A stretch of 64,000 nucleotides of DNA from Advenella kashmirensis WT001 (GCF_000219915.2 NC_017964.1:248001-312000), one strand, 5' to 3'; counted from the first letter of the stretch, positions 8,827 through 18,534 are shown. Notes: a model not told the origin generated them from the sequence alone. Program-made: numbers and translations.

Positions 8827-9747
8827 ATGAAGTACTCACGAAATTTTCAATCCACCTTTCTGCATCCCCGCTATTGGCTGACCTGGTTTGGCCTGGGCGT
8901 GCTGTTTCTGCTGGTTCAGTTGCCATATCCCATTTTGCATCGGCTGGGTATCTGGATGGGACGCTGTTCCATGCGCTTTCTTAAACGCCGGGTCGGCATT
9001 ACACGTCGCAATCTGGAGTTATGTTTTCCCACTATGGATCAGGCGTTACGCGAGCAGAGAGTACGGGCCAATTTTGAGTCGCTGGGCATGGGTTTGATGG
9101 AAACCGGGATGGCTTGGTTTTGGTCCGACGAGCGGGTGAAACGCTGGTTTGATGTTTCCGGACTGGATCACTTGAAGCAGGCGCAACAGGATGGACGCGG
9201 TGCGCTGATGATTGGTGTGCATCTGATGCCGCTGGAGCTTGGCGGCCGTGCAATGGGGCTGTGCCAGCCGATGATGGCAACTTATCGACCACATAATAAC
9301 AAGGCAATGGAATGGGCACAGACCAAGGGTCGCATGCGCTCCAATAAGGCGATGCTGGACCGCAAGGATTTGCGTGGTCTGGTGCGCGCACTTAAGCAGG
9401 GCGAGGCCGTGTGGCTGGCCCCCGATCAGGATTATGGCCGCAGCGGCAGTGTCTTTGCTCCGCTGTTTGCGGTTGCGCAAGTGGCCACCACCAGCGCCCC
9501 TTATATGCTGGCGCGGCTCGCTAAACCGGCGCTGGTGCCGGTGGTGTTGATCCGCCGTCCGAACGCGGGTGGTTATGATCTGCTGATTCAGCCCGAACTC
9601 AAAAATTATCCCATGGACGATGAAATTGCCGCTGCCGCTTACATAAACAAAGTTGTGGAAAAAGAAATCATGCGCGCCCCGGACCAATATATGTGGCTGC
9701 ATCGTCGTTTCAAAACCCGACCGGTCGGCGCTCCGTCACTGTATTGA
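8827..9747 (+). CDS. Lipid A biosynthesis lauroyl/myristoyl acyltransferase family protein (LpxL/HtrB)
   Basis: Inner-membrane acyltransferase that adds a secondary acyl chain to Kdo-lipid A precursors using acyl-ACP. It has 306 aa, the normal length. A single N-terminal hydrophobic anchor (about residues 20-45, WLTWFGLGVLFLLVQLPYP) precedes the cytosolic domain. The catalytic H-x4-D/E motif is His132-Glu137 (HLMPLE), followed by the substrate-binding YRPHNN and later APDQDYG segments. Which acyl chain and position it serves cannot be told from sequence. Confidence 0.9.
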   Translation: MKYSRNFQSTFLHPRYWLTWFGLGVLFLLVQLPYPILHRLGIWMGRCSMRFLKRRVGITRRNLELCFPTMDQALREQRVRANFESLGMGLMETGMAWFWSDERVKRWFDVSGLDHLKQAQQDGRGALMIGVHLMPLELGGRAMGLCQPMMATYRPHNNKAMEWAQTKGRMRSNKAMLDRKDLRGLVRALKQGEAVWLAPDQDYGRSGSVFAPLFAVAQVATTSAPYMLARLAKPALVPVVLIRRPNAGGYDLLIQPELKNYPMDDEIAAAAYINKVVEKEIMRAPDQYMWLHRRFKTRPVGAPSLY

Positions 9748-9859
9748 CTGGCGGCGTTGAGCGCCAACGCGTCGTCTCGATTACAGTTGCCATGCTCGCT
9801 TGTGATATTCTCGTGTCAGTAGTTCATCACGAATGAACGGGTTGAGTGGAGATAGCAAT

Positions 9860-10834
9860 ATGGCAACTGCGATTTTACTAAGCGCGTATGGCGGGCCTCA
9901 GGCGCTGAAGATTGAACATGTCGATGTGGCCGCACCGGGCCCGGGGAGAACTGCGCATCCGGCAGACGGCAATCGGCGTCAACTTTCACGATGTGTATGT
10001 TCGCAGCGGTCTGTACAAAACCCTGACATTGCCCGGAATTCCCGGGATTGAGGCTGCAGGCGTGGTAGAGGCTATCGGGCCGCAGGTGACCGGCTTCTCG
10101 ACAGGCGATTCGATTGCCTATATTACGAATCAATATGGTGCCTACGCGTCGGAGCGGATTCTGCCAGCCAGGCTGGCCATTCGCCTGCCGGATGCCGTTG
10201 ACCAGGATCTGGCGGCATCGGTGCTGCTCAAGGGCCTGACGGCCCACATGCTGTTGCGGCAGGTCCATCAAGTACAGTCGGGCGACACCATTCTAGTACA
10301 TGCTGCCAGCGGTGGCGTAGGGCAGCTGCTTTGCCAGTGGGCCAGTTATCTGGGCGCTACGGTAATAGGAACGGTTGGCAGCGAAGAAAAAGCCGAGCAG
10401 GCGCGCGCCTTGGGTTGCGCGCACACTATTTTGTATCGCGAGGAAAATTTCGTGGAGCGGGTGCGTCAGATCACCAACAATCAGGGGGTCAATGTTGTCT
10501 ATGACTCTGTTGGCAAGGACACGTTCCTGGGCTCACTGGCCGCGCTGGCCCGACTGGGCCATCTGGTTAATTTCGGACAATCTTCGGGCAGCATCGACCC
10601 GATTGAGGTGTCCATCCTCGCACCCAAATCCAATAGTCTGACCCGACCGGGAGTGTTTCACTATACCGCCGAGCGCGCGATGCTCGAATCCATGGCCAGC
10701 GAACTGTTTGCTTTGATCGAGCGGGGCGTGCTTGCAGTGCGAACCGGACAGGTCTATCCGCTGGCCGAAGCTGCGCATGCGCACCAGCGCTGGAGTCCAG
10801 ATCACGAATGGGAACGTTGCTGCTCAAGCCCTGA
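9860..10834 (+). CDS. NADPH:quinone oxidoreductase-like zinc-independent MDR protein, two compensating frameshifts
   Basis: Medium-chain dehydrogenase/reductase of the quinone oxidoreductase (Qor) type, reducing quinones with NADPH. The N-terminus MATAILLSAYGGPQ starts at ATG 9860. Near 9945 the frame moves by one (GGGG where GGG restores APGPGELRIRQTAIGVNFHDVYVR-type sequence; one extra G or two missing bases). The NADPH-binding motif is HAASGGVGQLLCQWA, with GTVGSEEKAEQARALG after it. Near 10785 one G is missing: with it the protein ends ALESRSRMGTLLLKP and stops at 10832-10834, the standard Qor C-terminus. Reconstructed length is 324 aa. The open frame to 10931 beyond this point is spurious. 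Confidence 0.85.
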
Positions 10835-10982
10835 TGGGAAGTGTGAAATCTGCCGGCAGGGCGAGCGGATATCGGGCATTGTTCGTCGGTCGAGCGCCAG
10901 TTCTCTTGACTTGTTCCCTGAGCAGAAGTGACCCTGTGCAAAAAGAGCGATTGACCATTTACGACTTCTGTTGATGCTATTG

Positions 10983-11002
10983 ATGATGTAAAATAACATC
11001 AT
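10983..11002. promoter_or_regulatory. Palindromic operator upstream of the VapBC-like pair
   Basis: Perfect inverted repeat ATGATGT (10983-10989) / ACATCAT (10996-11002) with a 6-base spacer, in an AT-rich region that also repeats TTGATG several times between 10971 and 11032. Such repeats are typical of sites where a ribbon-helix-helix antitoxin represses its own operon. Confidence 0.6.
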
Positions 11003-11053
11003 ATTTGATGTATCAAGTCATTATTGATGCGATAGGATTATGGGGAGACCATC

Positions 11054-11263
11054 ATGCGAACCACTGTCACCATTGATGAGGTTTTATACGCGCAGGCATT
11101 GGAACTTGCCGGTCCTGGGATAGTGAGTGCTTCCGATCTATGCCGGGAGGCGATGAAAACCTATGTGCGCGTCCAGGCCGGGCGGCGGCTTGCTGCATTG
11201 GGCGGACAGGCGCCAGATATGAAGGACATACCGCGCCGCAGGGATGACGCCGGATCACTATGA
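11054..11263 (+). CDS. VapB-type antitoxin
   Basis: A 69-aa protein beginning MRTTVTIDEVLYAQALELAG, the ribbon-helix-helix N-terminus of VapB-like antitoxins (beta strand TTVTID then helices). The C-terminal part, arginine- and aspartate-rich (DIPRRRDD), would wrap the toxin. It starts just after GGGGAGACC and overlaps the toxin start by 4 bp (ATGA), the classic order and coupling for a type II module. It should repress its own promoter by binding the palindrome at 10983-11002 (inference). Confidence 0.85.
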   Translation: MRTTVTIDEVLYAQALELAGPGIVSASDLCREAMKTYVRVQAGRRLAALGGQAPDMKDIPRRRDDAGSL

Positions 11264-11640
11264 GTGTGCTTGTCGACACCTCGGTGTGGGTAGATCACTT
11301 CAAAGTGCGGAATGATGCATTGGTCCAGTTGCTTGAGACCGATCGAGTATTGGGCCATCCCATGATCCAGATTGAACTGGCCTGTGGAACGCCGCCCGCG
11401 CCGCGCCTGCAAACACTGAATAACATAGGGCTCTTGCAACCCTGTAGCCAGGCGGGCTTGCGGGAAGTTGCGGATTTTATTGAACGTGAACGGCTTTATG
11501 GCCCGGGGTGCGGCCTGGTAGATATGGTTCTTCTTGCCTCTACACTTATTACGCCGGGCGCGCAATTGTGGACGCTGGACAAGCGCCTTCGCGCGATGGC
11601 AGACCGTTTCAGGATCGCTTTTCAGGCGTCGGGGTATTAA
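11260..11640 (+). CDS. VapC-type PIN-domain ribonuclease toxin
   Basis: A 126-aa PIN-domain protein. The acidic metal-binding residues of the family are present: Asp6 in LVDTSVWVD, Glu39 in QIELACG, Asp88 in GLVDMVLLAS and Asp107 in WTLDKRLRAMA. VapC enzymes cleave tRNA or rRNA when freed from VapB; the RNA target here is unknown. The gene is intact, full length and overlaps the antitoxin stop. Confidence 0.9.
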   Translation: MSVLVDTSVWVDHFKVRNDALVQLLETDRVLGHPMIQIELACGTPPAPRLQTLNNIGLLQPCSQAGLREVADFIERERLYGPGCGLVDMVLLASTLITPGAQLWTLDKRLRAMADRFRIAFQASGY

Positions 11641-11731
11641 AATCTGCGGCAGGACAATCCTGCATTTTTGCATTTCGTATTTGCAATCAAGGCTTCCTTT
11701 CTTCGAATATTGCATCTATAAAGAGTAGCGC

Positions 11732-12159
11732 ATGTGGATTCAGAAAGAATTTCAATTGAAAGCACGTCCCAGAGGATTTCATCTGGTGACCGATGAGATT
11801 GTGCGTCAGGTGCCGGAGTTGTCCGGTCTGCGTGTGGGCATCATGAATGTGTTTCTTAAACATACGTCAGCATCGCTGACCATCAATGAAAACGCCGATT
11901 CCTCTGTACGGGTGGATTTCGAAAATTATTTCAATCGACTTGTGCCGGAAGATGAGTCGTATTACACGCATACTTATGAAGCAGTGATGATCTGCCGGCA
12001 CATTTCAAAAGTAGTATCCTGGGCTGCACGCTGATGGTACCCATTACTAACGGTGCGCTTAATCTTGGCACCTGGCAGGGCATTTATTTGTGCGAGCATC
12101 GCAACCACGGCGGGCCACGAACCGTTGTGGTCACAGTGCAGGGTGAGGCGGGCAATTAG
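11732..12159 (+). CDS. YjbQ/UPF0047 family protein, one frameshift
   Basis: Small conserved protein of the YjbQ family (secondary thiamine-phosphate synthase-like enzyme). The N-terminal half reads [20 protein letters not shown]; the C-terminal half, in another frame, reads [17 protein letters not shown] and [12 protein letters not shown]. The two join if one A is added near 11987 (GCAGTGATGAT to GCAGATGATGAT), giving the family's YEADDDLPAH segment. The stop is TAG 12157-12159 and the reconstructed length is 142 aa, the normal size. The naive reading stops early at 12034. The three conserved histidines expected of the family are present in the joined product. Confidence 0.85.
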
Positions 12160-12267
12160 TCTATTGATGGTGCTGTGCGCCGGGTTCCGCTGCCAAAGGT
12201 TGCAAGCAGTCCTGTAAGGAACAGCCAGGACAGTAGCAATGTAAGTGCTGTCGCGCTGCGTCACAAT

Positions 12268-12297
12268 AAACGGCTGCATCTTTATATGCAGCCGTTT
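12268..12297. terminator. Bidirectional Rho-independent terminator between convergent genes
   Basis: Perfect 12-bp stem AAACGGCTGCAT/ATGCAGCCGTTT with a 6-base loop and A/T runs on both outer sides. It sits between yjbQ on the plus strand and the Bug gene on the minus strand. Confidence 0.85.
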
Positions 12298-12322
12298 TAC
12301 CTTTGCTCCGGCACGGCGGGAG

Positions 12323-13338
12323 CTAGTTGGCTTTCAGTTTCAGGTTGTTGACCAGCTCTGCATAACGGCCGGTGTCATCGGCAATGCGCGTGCCCATTTG
12401 TGCTGGGGTATCCCCAATGGTTTCAGCGCCGATTTTGGCCATGTCTTTTTTGAAGCCGTCCGACTGAATAATTTGTACCAGATTTTTGTTCAGGTACGAC
12501 ACCGTTTGTTCGGGTGTTGCTTTGGGCGCAAGAATGCCGAACCAGGTACCGGCATCAAAGCCCTTGAGGCCCGCTTCATCAAGTGTGGGGACATTGGGCA
12601 ATGCCGGGGAACGAGTGCCTGTGGTGACGGCAAGTGCCGTGAGTTTTTTCTCGTTGATGTACGGTAACACGGTTGTGATCGTGTCAAATGACATATCCAC
12701 TTGCCCACCCAGCAGATCTGTCGTCAGCGGGCCGCTACCCTTATAGGCACGTGCAGCAACTTGGTCTTTGACATAAGCTGTACGCGCTCGCCAATCAAAT
12801 GCTGGCCGGTGCCCACGCCGTTGGAACCAAAACTCAGTTTGCCCGGCTCTCGCCTGGCCAGCTCGACCAGGTCTGCGACTGATTTTACGCCCACCTTATT
12901 ATTGACGACCAGTACATTAGGCACCATGGCCACAGTCGTGACAGGCGTAAAGTCCTTCTGAAAATCGTAACGCAGAGAAGAGTAGAACGTAGTGGCAATG
13001 GTGTGGTGGACCGCGCCCATCAGCAAGGTGTAGCCATCCGGCTTGGCCCGGGCCACATATTCTGCGCCAATGGTGGCGCCGGCGCCGGGTTTGTTTTCGA
13101 TAATCACGGGCTGGCCGATTTTTTCCGCAAGCTTCTGGCCCAGTGCGCGTGCCAACACATCTGTGGTGCCGCCCGCAGGGAAAGGGACCACCAGCTTGAC
13201 CGGCTGCGCCGGATAGGCCTGCGCCAGGGCTGTAGCGTGCATGGCCGTCAGCGTTGCACCGGTCAACAGGCTCAACGCCAGCAAGCCGGTTTTGCGCAGC
13301 AATGTGCGGGGTTGTTCGATTGTTTGTGTAAATAGCAT
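12323..13338 (-). CDS. Bug-family substrate-binding protein, one frameshift
   Basis: Periplasmic Bug receptor. The start at 13338 (MLFTQTIEQ) precedes a signal peptide ending ATALAQ; the mature N-terminus reads AYPAQPVKLVVPFPAGGTTD and is followed by IENKPGAGATIG. The frame breaks near 12745: adding one T (CCTATAAGG to CCTTATAAGG) turns LLHVPIRVAAR into LLHVPYKGSGPLTTDLLGG, the expected family motif, and the protein then runs to 12323. Reconstructed length is 338 aa. It lies immediately downstream of a tartrate/isopropylmalate-type dehydrogenase gene on the same strand, so the ligand could be tartrate, malate or a related hydroxy diacid (inference). Confidence 0.88.
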
Positions 13339-13358
13339 GTCTTCCTCCACCGTCGGCG

Positions 13359-14452
13359 TTACGCCGCTTTCTGTGCTTTGCCAAGGTTGCGGATGTGAGT
13401 ACAAACTGCATCCGTTACCTGCGCCGTTGTCGCTGTGCCACCCAGGTCGCCGGTATGCAGCGAGGCATTGGCCGTGATTTTTTCGATTGCCTGCATCAGT
13501 ACGCCTGCGGCATGCTCTTCTCCCAGATGCGACAGCAGCATCACGGCGCACCAGAATGTGCCTATCGGATTGGCCAGCCCTTTGCCCATGATGTCGAAAG
13601 CGGAGCCGTGAATGGGTTCGAACATGGAGGGATAGCGGCGTTCCGGATCAATATTGCCGGTAGGCGCAATGCCCAGGCTGCCGGCCAGCGCCGCAGCCAG
13701 ATCGCTGAGTATGTCGGCGTGCAGATTGGTCGCCACGATGGTGTCCAGTGTGGCAGGTTTGTTGACCATCCTGGCTGTGGCTGCGTCCACCAGTTCCTTG
13801 TCCCAGGTCACGTCTGGAAATTCCCTGGCAATTTCAACTGCAATTTCATCCCACATCACCATGGCATGGCGTTGTGCATTGGATTTGGTAATCACGGTCA
13901 GCAGTTTGCGGGGGCGTGATTGCGCCAGTGCAAAGGCATAGCGCATGATACGTTCGACGCCGGCACGGGTCATCATGGACACATCGGTTGCCGCTTCCAG
14001 CGGCTGGCCTGGTGGACCCGGCCACCGACCCCCGAATATTCGCCTTCACTGTTTTCACGCACGATGACCCAATCCAGGTCGTCGGGTTGGCAGCGCTTCA
14101 GCGGGGCGTCGATGCCCGGCAGAATACGAGTCGGGCGCACGTTGGCATACTGGTCAAGCCCCTGGCATATTTTCAGGCGCAGACCCCACAAGGTAATATG
14201 ATCGGCAATATCCGGGTCGCCAGCCGAACCGAACAGAATCGCATCTTTGTCATAGAGGGCATCCAGGCCGTCAGCGGGCATCATGACGCCGTGCTGCCGA
14301 TAATAATCGCCGCCCCAGTCAAATGCCGTGAACTCGAATGAAAACTGCTTCAGGGTGTCTGCCAGTGCCTGCAGCACGGTCTGGCCCGCGGGAATAACTT
14401 CTTTGCCGATACCATCACCGGGTATGCATGCGATTTTGTACGATTTCATCAT
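13359..14452 (-). CDS. Tartrate dehydrogenase/decarboxylase-like (isocitrate/isopropylmalate dehydrogenase family), one frameshift
   Basis: NAD-dependent beta-decarboxylating dehydrogenase that oxidises a 2-hydroxy acid such as tartrate, D-malate or 3-isopropylmalate. The N-terminus IACIPGDGIGKEV is diagnostic. WVIVRENSEGEYSGVGG is the family segment more typical of tartrate dehydrogenase (TtuC/YeaU) than of LeuB. The C-terminal half contains NLHADILSDLAAALAGSLGIAPTGN. The halves join if one G is added near 14010 (CAGGCCAG to CAGGGCCAG), giving HQGQPLEAATDVSMMTRAGVERI. Reconstructed length is 364 aa, about right for the family. It is divergent from a LysR gene and is followed at 20 bp by a Bug receptor. 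Confidence 0.87.
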
Positions 14453-14483
14453 TCATTATCCTGATTTAGAGAACCTGCGCTTA

Positions 14484-14491
14484 TTCTAGAA
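14484..14491. promoter_or_regulatory. Short palindrome in the divergent LysR/dehydrogenase promoter region
   Basis: TTCTAGAA within TTATTCTAGAAATATT, in the 101-bp region between the two divergent genes. A LysR-type site is expected here, but the match to the T-N11-A pattern is loose. Confidence 0.3.
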
Positions 14492-14553
14492 ATATTCGTC
14501 GGTGCTAAAATGCGAAAAAATTCACAGGATTTGTGCCTGAAAGTTGAAAATGG

Positions 14554-15492
14554 ATGAAAAAAGACCCTCGTCATTCCGCCGATCTGTATTTTTTTGATGC
14601 GCTTGTTTCTGCCGGCAGCCTGTCTGCCGTTGCACTGCGCCTGGACGTTACGCCGTCGGCAGCCAGCAAGCGGTTGATTCAGCTGGAAAAGCGCCTGGGT
14701 ATGACCCTGGTCAATCGCAGCACGCGCCGCATGAGTCCGACCGCAGAAGGCCTGGTGTACCTGGAACATGCGCGAAGTATTCTGGCGCAGATCGAATCGC
14801 TGGATCGGGAGATGTTCAGGTTCAAGTCCGAGCCCGAAGGATTGATCCGATTGAATGCAACGCTGGGGTTTGGCAGAAGTTATATCCAGCCGCTGGTTTC
14901 GCGGTTTATAAAAAAGTATCCGTCCATCACGATCCAGCTGTTTTTAACGCCTTATCCGCCTGCTTTGAGCGAGGATGCGTTCGATCTGTCCATTCAGTTT
15001 GGCAAACCACCCCATCAGAAACTCAAAACCCGACTGCTTGCCCAAAACCGGCGCCTGCTGGTGGCCTCTGCCGCCTATCTGGCGCGGGCCGGCAAACCTG
15101 CGCTGCCACAGGATCTGCTCAAGCACAACTGTATTGTGATCAAGCAGGATGAGCTACCCTATTCAGAGTGGATATTGAGCAATGGCCAAAGCACCGAGAA
15201 AGTGCCCGTAGCCGGCAATTTGATCACCAATGACGGCTATGTGGGGGTGCAGTGGGCCCTGGATGGGCACGGGATTGTAATGCGCGCCGAATGGGACGTT
15301 GCCCGGTATATGCGCAGCGGGCGCCTGGTGCAGGTGCTGGCCGATTACACTACGCCCAATGCCGACATATATGCGGTGTACCGGGAGCAGCCGCACACCA
15401 CGGCACGAATGAATCTGCTATTGGACTATCTGTCGCGCAGTTTTGATAACTTGAATCCCGGGTCTAATATTACGGTCAATGCCGGTTGGTAG
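14554..15492 (+). CDS. LysR-family transcriptional regulator
   Basis: A 312-aa LysR regulator. The N-terminal winged HTH is clear: FFDALVSAGSLSAVALRLDV, TPSAASKRLIQLEKRLG and LVNRSTRRMSPTAEG. A co-inducer-binding domain follows to about residue 300. It is transcribed divergently from the tartrate/isopropylmalate-type dehydrogenase with a 101-bp gap, the usual layout for a LysR activator of a catabolic operon, so it probably controls the dehydrogenase and the Bug receptor in response to the organic acid. Confidence 0.9.
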   Translation: MKKDPRHSADLYFFDALVSAGSLSAVALRLDVTPSAASKRLIQLEKRLGMTLVNRSTRRMSPTAEGLVYLEHARSILAQIESLDREMFRFKSEPEGLIRLNATLGFGRSYIQPLVSRFIKKYPSITIQLFLTPYPPALSEDAFDLSIQFGKPPHQKLKTRLLAQNRRLLVASAAYLARAGKPALPQDLLKHNCIVIKQDELPYSEWILSNGQSTEKVPVAGNLITNDGYVGVQWALDGHGIVMRAEWDVARYMRSGRLVQVLADYTTPNADIYAVYREQPHTTARMNLLLDYLSRSFDNLNPGSNITVNAGW

Positions 15493-15804
15493 GCCCGGTC
15501 ACGCAGACGATTATTAATATTTTCTTTTGAAATCAGCGGGTTGTCGCTAGCATGTTGCGGGTGAAGATTAGTGGTTGAATTTCGTCTGTATTATCCATTA
15601 AAGTAATGGCACGCTCGCACGGACAGGCAGACAGTAGACCCTGGAGCGGCTGAGCGGCAAAGACGCCGACCAATTACGGTTACGATAGCGTACGCGCCGC
15701 CGGCACTTAGCGACAGTCTGATGTTCAGACAGGATCGCCCAATAGCATAGCCGGGCAGTTTACGTTCTGCTTCATATTGTTGCTCAACCACAAGGGCATT
15801 GACC
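15493..15804. other. Intergenic stretch without a recognised gene
   Basis: No coding frame with family features and no clear hairpin terminator. A weak promoter-like element (TTGAAT near 15575 with a TTAAAG about 17 bp later) is possible. The last 60 bases are the leader of the DUF2214-like gene. Confidence 0.35.
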
Positions 15805-16227
15805 ATGACACTTTTTTTTGCGTTTTTGCATCACGTTCTGGCTTTCGTGCTGGTTGCCACGCTGGCCATCGAGCTGGTGCTGGTCAAAGACCGTATCAGT
15901 ATCGAACGTGCCCGCCGTATTTTGCGTGCCGATGCCATTTATGGCGCGTCGGCCATGCTGCTGCTGGTTGTGGGCTTTTTGCGCGTCATTTTTTTTGAAA
16001 AAGGTGCAGCCTACTATTTCCATAGCATTCCCTTTATTGCCAAACTGCTGTTGTTTGTCGCAGTCGGCGTGTTGTCCATTTATCCGACCATGACTTTTCT
16101 GTCGTGGCGCAAAAGCCTGAATCGTGGTCGCGAACCGGTGCTGGACCCGGCGGTGATCAAGCGGATTCGCAAGCTGATTCATTATGAACTGGTCTGCCTG
16201 GTGCTGATTGTGCTGGCGGCTGCATGA
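15805..16227 (+). CDS. DUF2214-like small integral membrane protein
   Basis: About 140 aa and strongly hydrophobic, with four predicted membrane helices: FAFLHHVLAFVLVATLAIELVL near the N-terminus, YGASAMLLLVVGFLRVIFF, FIAKLLLFVAVGVLSI and LVCLVLIVLAAA at the end. The His-His in the first helix and the KDR and SWRKSLNRGR loops fit the DUF2214 family of uncharacterised inner-membrane proteins. An in-frame TTG six bases upstream is an alternative start. Function unknown. Confidence 0.75.
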   Translation: MTLFFAFLHHVLAFVLVATLAIELVLVKDRISIERARRILRADAIYGASAMLLLVVGFLRVIFFEKGAAYYFHSIPFIAKLLLFVAVGVLSIYPTMTFLSWRKSLNRGREPVLDPAVIKRIRKLIHYELVCLVLIVLAAA

Positions 16228-16267
16228 TGGCGCGTGGCATAGGCTCCTGGGGCTAGGAGAAAGAACC

Positions 16268-16783
16268 GTGTCCGCTACCGTGCCTCGCGTGATGCAGCTC
16301 TTTGTGTACGGAACGCTGAAAACCGGCTGCTGTAATTACGAACGTCATTGCTCCATGGCCGTACACAAGCAAAAAGCCTGGCTCTGGGGCCGGATTTACC
16401 ATCTTGACCGCGATGAGGGCTACCCCATGGTGGAAATCACCCCTCAAGCCATTCTGGCACGGGGCACTGACCGGCCCGGGATGGACGCGTTGCTTGAGTG
16501 TGCACCAGGCTCGATGGCCAGGCCCGATGGCGATTGGGATCTGATTGAAGGCGAACTGATGCAATTTGATCGTCCGGAACGCGACGTGCCGCTGATAGAT
16601 CTGCTGGAAGAATTTCGCACAGATGGGCAGGGGTTGTATGAGCGGGTACTGACCACTGTGAACACTGATGCCGGACCACAAACGGCATGGACGTATATCA
16701 GGGAGCGTGAACACGATGGCCGCCGCCTGTATCCGGATGCAACCGGGACGGTGTGCTGGCGTCCGGTTGGCTTTATTTCCTGA
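16268..16783 (+). CDS. Gamma-glutamylcyclotransferase (AIG2/GGACT)-like protein
   Basis: About 171 aa with the family's N-terminal QLFVYGTLKTGCCNYERH motif, in which the Y-G-T-L-K strand-loop forms the active-site pocket, and a YPMVEIT segment. GTG 16268 is chosen as start because an AGGAGA site lies seven bases upstream; ATG 16292 is the alternative. These enzymes release 5-oxoproline from gamma-glutamyl compounds, but many members have no known substrate. The last 11 bases overlap the 3' end of the convergent methyltransferase gene. Confidence 0.75.
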   Translation: MSATVPRVMQLFVYGTLKTGCCNYERHCSMAVHKQKAWLWGRIYHLDRDEGYPMVEITPQAILARGTDRPGMDALLECAPGSMARPDGDWDLIEGELMQFDRPERDVPLIDLLEEFRTDGQGLYERVLTTVNTDAGPQTAWTYIREREHDGRRLYPDATGTVCWRPVGFIS

Positions 16784-17393
16784 AGACAGCGTAGCTCCAG
16801 GAAATGTCGTTGCGGCCCAGCGTGTCGTTTTTATAGCTTTTCTGATAAAGCAGTTGCAACCCGCATGTGTGTGCAAGCGCGATGGTTTCTTCGTCCGGAA
16901 TGTCGAACATGTGGCGCTCTGCCGGGACGGGGCCATGGCGCAAAGACATCGACATAATACCGTTGCGTCCCAACAGCGCGGCGCAATGCTGCATGGCAGG
17001 CAGCCGCTCCTCTTCCCGCAGATGCATCCACACTGCGGTCAGCAGGATCAGGTCGTAGCGCTTTGCACTGGCGCGCACCAGGGCCAGTTCCGGCAGGCTG
17101 TCGGCGATCCAGTTGATGTTGGCATCGGCGTGATGCAGGTCACCTTGTTCCCGCATGGCTGCGGTAGGTTCGACGGCATCGACCTGGTAGCCCAGCGCCG
17201 CCAGTGCAGCTGCGTCCCGTCCGGTACCTGCGCCGATATCCAGCACTTTTGCCGGTGCCCCGGGGTAAAAGCCACGTACCGGGTTATGCACTTTTTCGAA
17301 GGTGACGCTTTCGTAGTCAGCGGCAAACCGTTGTGCCTTTTCTGCATAGCCCTTGCTGCCTGCGATTTCGACCATGTTGTTATGCCCATTCAT
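16773..17393 (-). CDS. Class I SAM-dependent methyltransferase
   Basis: A 206-aa protein with a standard Rossmann-type methyltransferase core: motif I VLDIGAGTGRDAAALAALG, then VDAVEPTAAM (acidic residue binding the SAM ribose) and a later ILLTAVWMHL segment. Start 17393 (MNGHNNMVEIAG) is preferred to the longer open frame beginning at 17489, whose first 30 residues look non-coding. The substrate is unknown. It converges with and overlaps the gamma-glutamylcyclotransferase-like gene by 11 bp. Confidence 0.85.
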   Translation of the reverse strand: MNGHNNMVEIAGSKGYAEKAQRFAADYESVTFEKVHNPVRGFYPGAPAKVLDIGAGTGRDAAALAALGYQVDAVEPTAAMREQGDLHHADANINWIADSLPELALVRASAKRYDLILLTAVWMHLREEERLPAMQHCAALLGRNGIMSMSLRHGPVPAERHMFDIPDEETIALAHTCGLQLLYQKSYKNDTLGRNDISWSYAVFRK

Positions 17394-17569
17394 GTATTGT
17401 GGATTAAGACAAGTGTATCGGATTGGGAAATTAAAATAGGGTTTTGTTTCATTCGCCCATATTTTTGCTCCACACTTCTTTTGCAGCAATTTCTTTTTTC
17501 CTGCCCGGAATTCTTTATACTTGTGCTGCTCTACATATTAAATTCTGCATATTTCAAATAGGTTATTGC

Positions 17570-18534
17570 GTGAATAACTCTCACAACAGTAGTGATGGTG
17601 GCGATATCGTCGTTTCCATCCAGGGGGTGGGTAAAACCTACAAAAGCGGTTTTACAGCCCTCAAAGGCGTCAATCTGGACATCCGCCGTGGTGAAATTCT
17701 TGCCCTGCTGGGGCCTAACGGCGCAGGCAAAACAACCCTGATCGGCATCGTGACCGGCCTGGTCAACGCGTCCGAAGGCAAGATTCTGGTTGATGGCGAC
17801 GACGTGCAGCGCGATTATCGACGTGTGCGGCCAAAAATCGGCCTGGTTCCGCAGGAGCTTTTTACCGACTCGTTCGAGACAGTATGGGACACCGTTACAT
17901 TCAGTCGCGGCCTGTTCGGCAAGCCGGCAAATCCGGCGCATATAGAGCGGGTGCTCAGGGCGTTATCCCTGTGGAACAAGAAGGATAGCAAGATTCTGAG
18001 CCTGTCCGGCGGCATGAAGCGACGCGTGCTGATCGCCAAGCGTTATCGCATGAACCCTCGATTTTGTTCCTGGATGAGCCGACGGCCGGCGTAGATGTGG
18101 AGCTGCGTCACGATATGTGGAATCTGGTACGCAAGCTGCGCGAGCAGGGCGTGACCGTGATCCTGACTACGCACTATATTGAAGAGGCCGAAGATATGGC
18201 CGACCGGATTGCCGTGATCAATAACGGTGAGATCATCCTGGTGCAGGACAAGGAACAACTGATGGGGCAACTGGGCAAGAAAGAGCTGCATCTGCAACTG
18301 ACGCAGCCGCTGGATGCGCTGCCGCCAGCCATGTCTGCCCATCCGCTGACCTTGTCTGCAGACGGGCGCACGCTGGTCTACACCTATAACAAGGAATCGG
18401 AAGACAATACGGGTAAAAGCCTGTCCGAAATGTTGCGCCAGCTGGGCGACGTCGGCATTGAGCTCAAAGACCTGCAATCGCGAGAAAGCTCACTGGAAGA
18501 TATTTTCGTGAGCCTGGTAAGGAAAGATTCATGA
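17570..18534 (+). CDS. ABC-2 type exporter ATP-binding protein (YadG-like), one frameshift
   Basis: ATPase subunit of an ABC-2 exporter. Walker A is [11 protein letters not shown] (about residues 48-58) and the Q-loop is LVPQELF. The signature [13 protein letters not shown] is followed by the frameshift near 18045: adding one G (AAGCGTTATCG to AAGGCGTTATCG) restores [21 protein letters not shown], i.e. Walker B and D-loop. The H-loop is [16 protein letters not shown]. The reconstructed protein is 321 aa. The start is a GTG (VNNSHNSS) without a strong ribosome-binding site. The permease gene overlaps its stop by 4 bp. It resembles the YadG/YadH pair of unknown cargo. Confidence 0.87.

Noticed and set aside
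10835..10931. C-terminal extension of the quinone oxidoreductase open frame
   Set aside because: Follows a one-base loss; the natural C-terminus GTLLLKP ends at 10834 in the neighbouring frame.
16668..17561. 297-aa open frame on the plus strand
   Set aside because: Antisense to the methyltransferase with its clear SAM motif; no domain.
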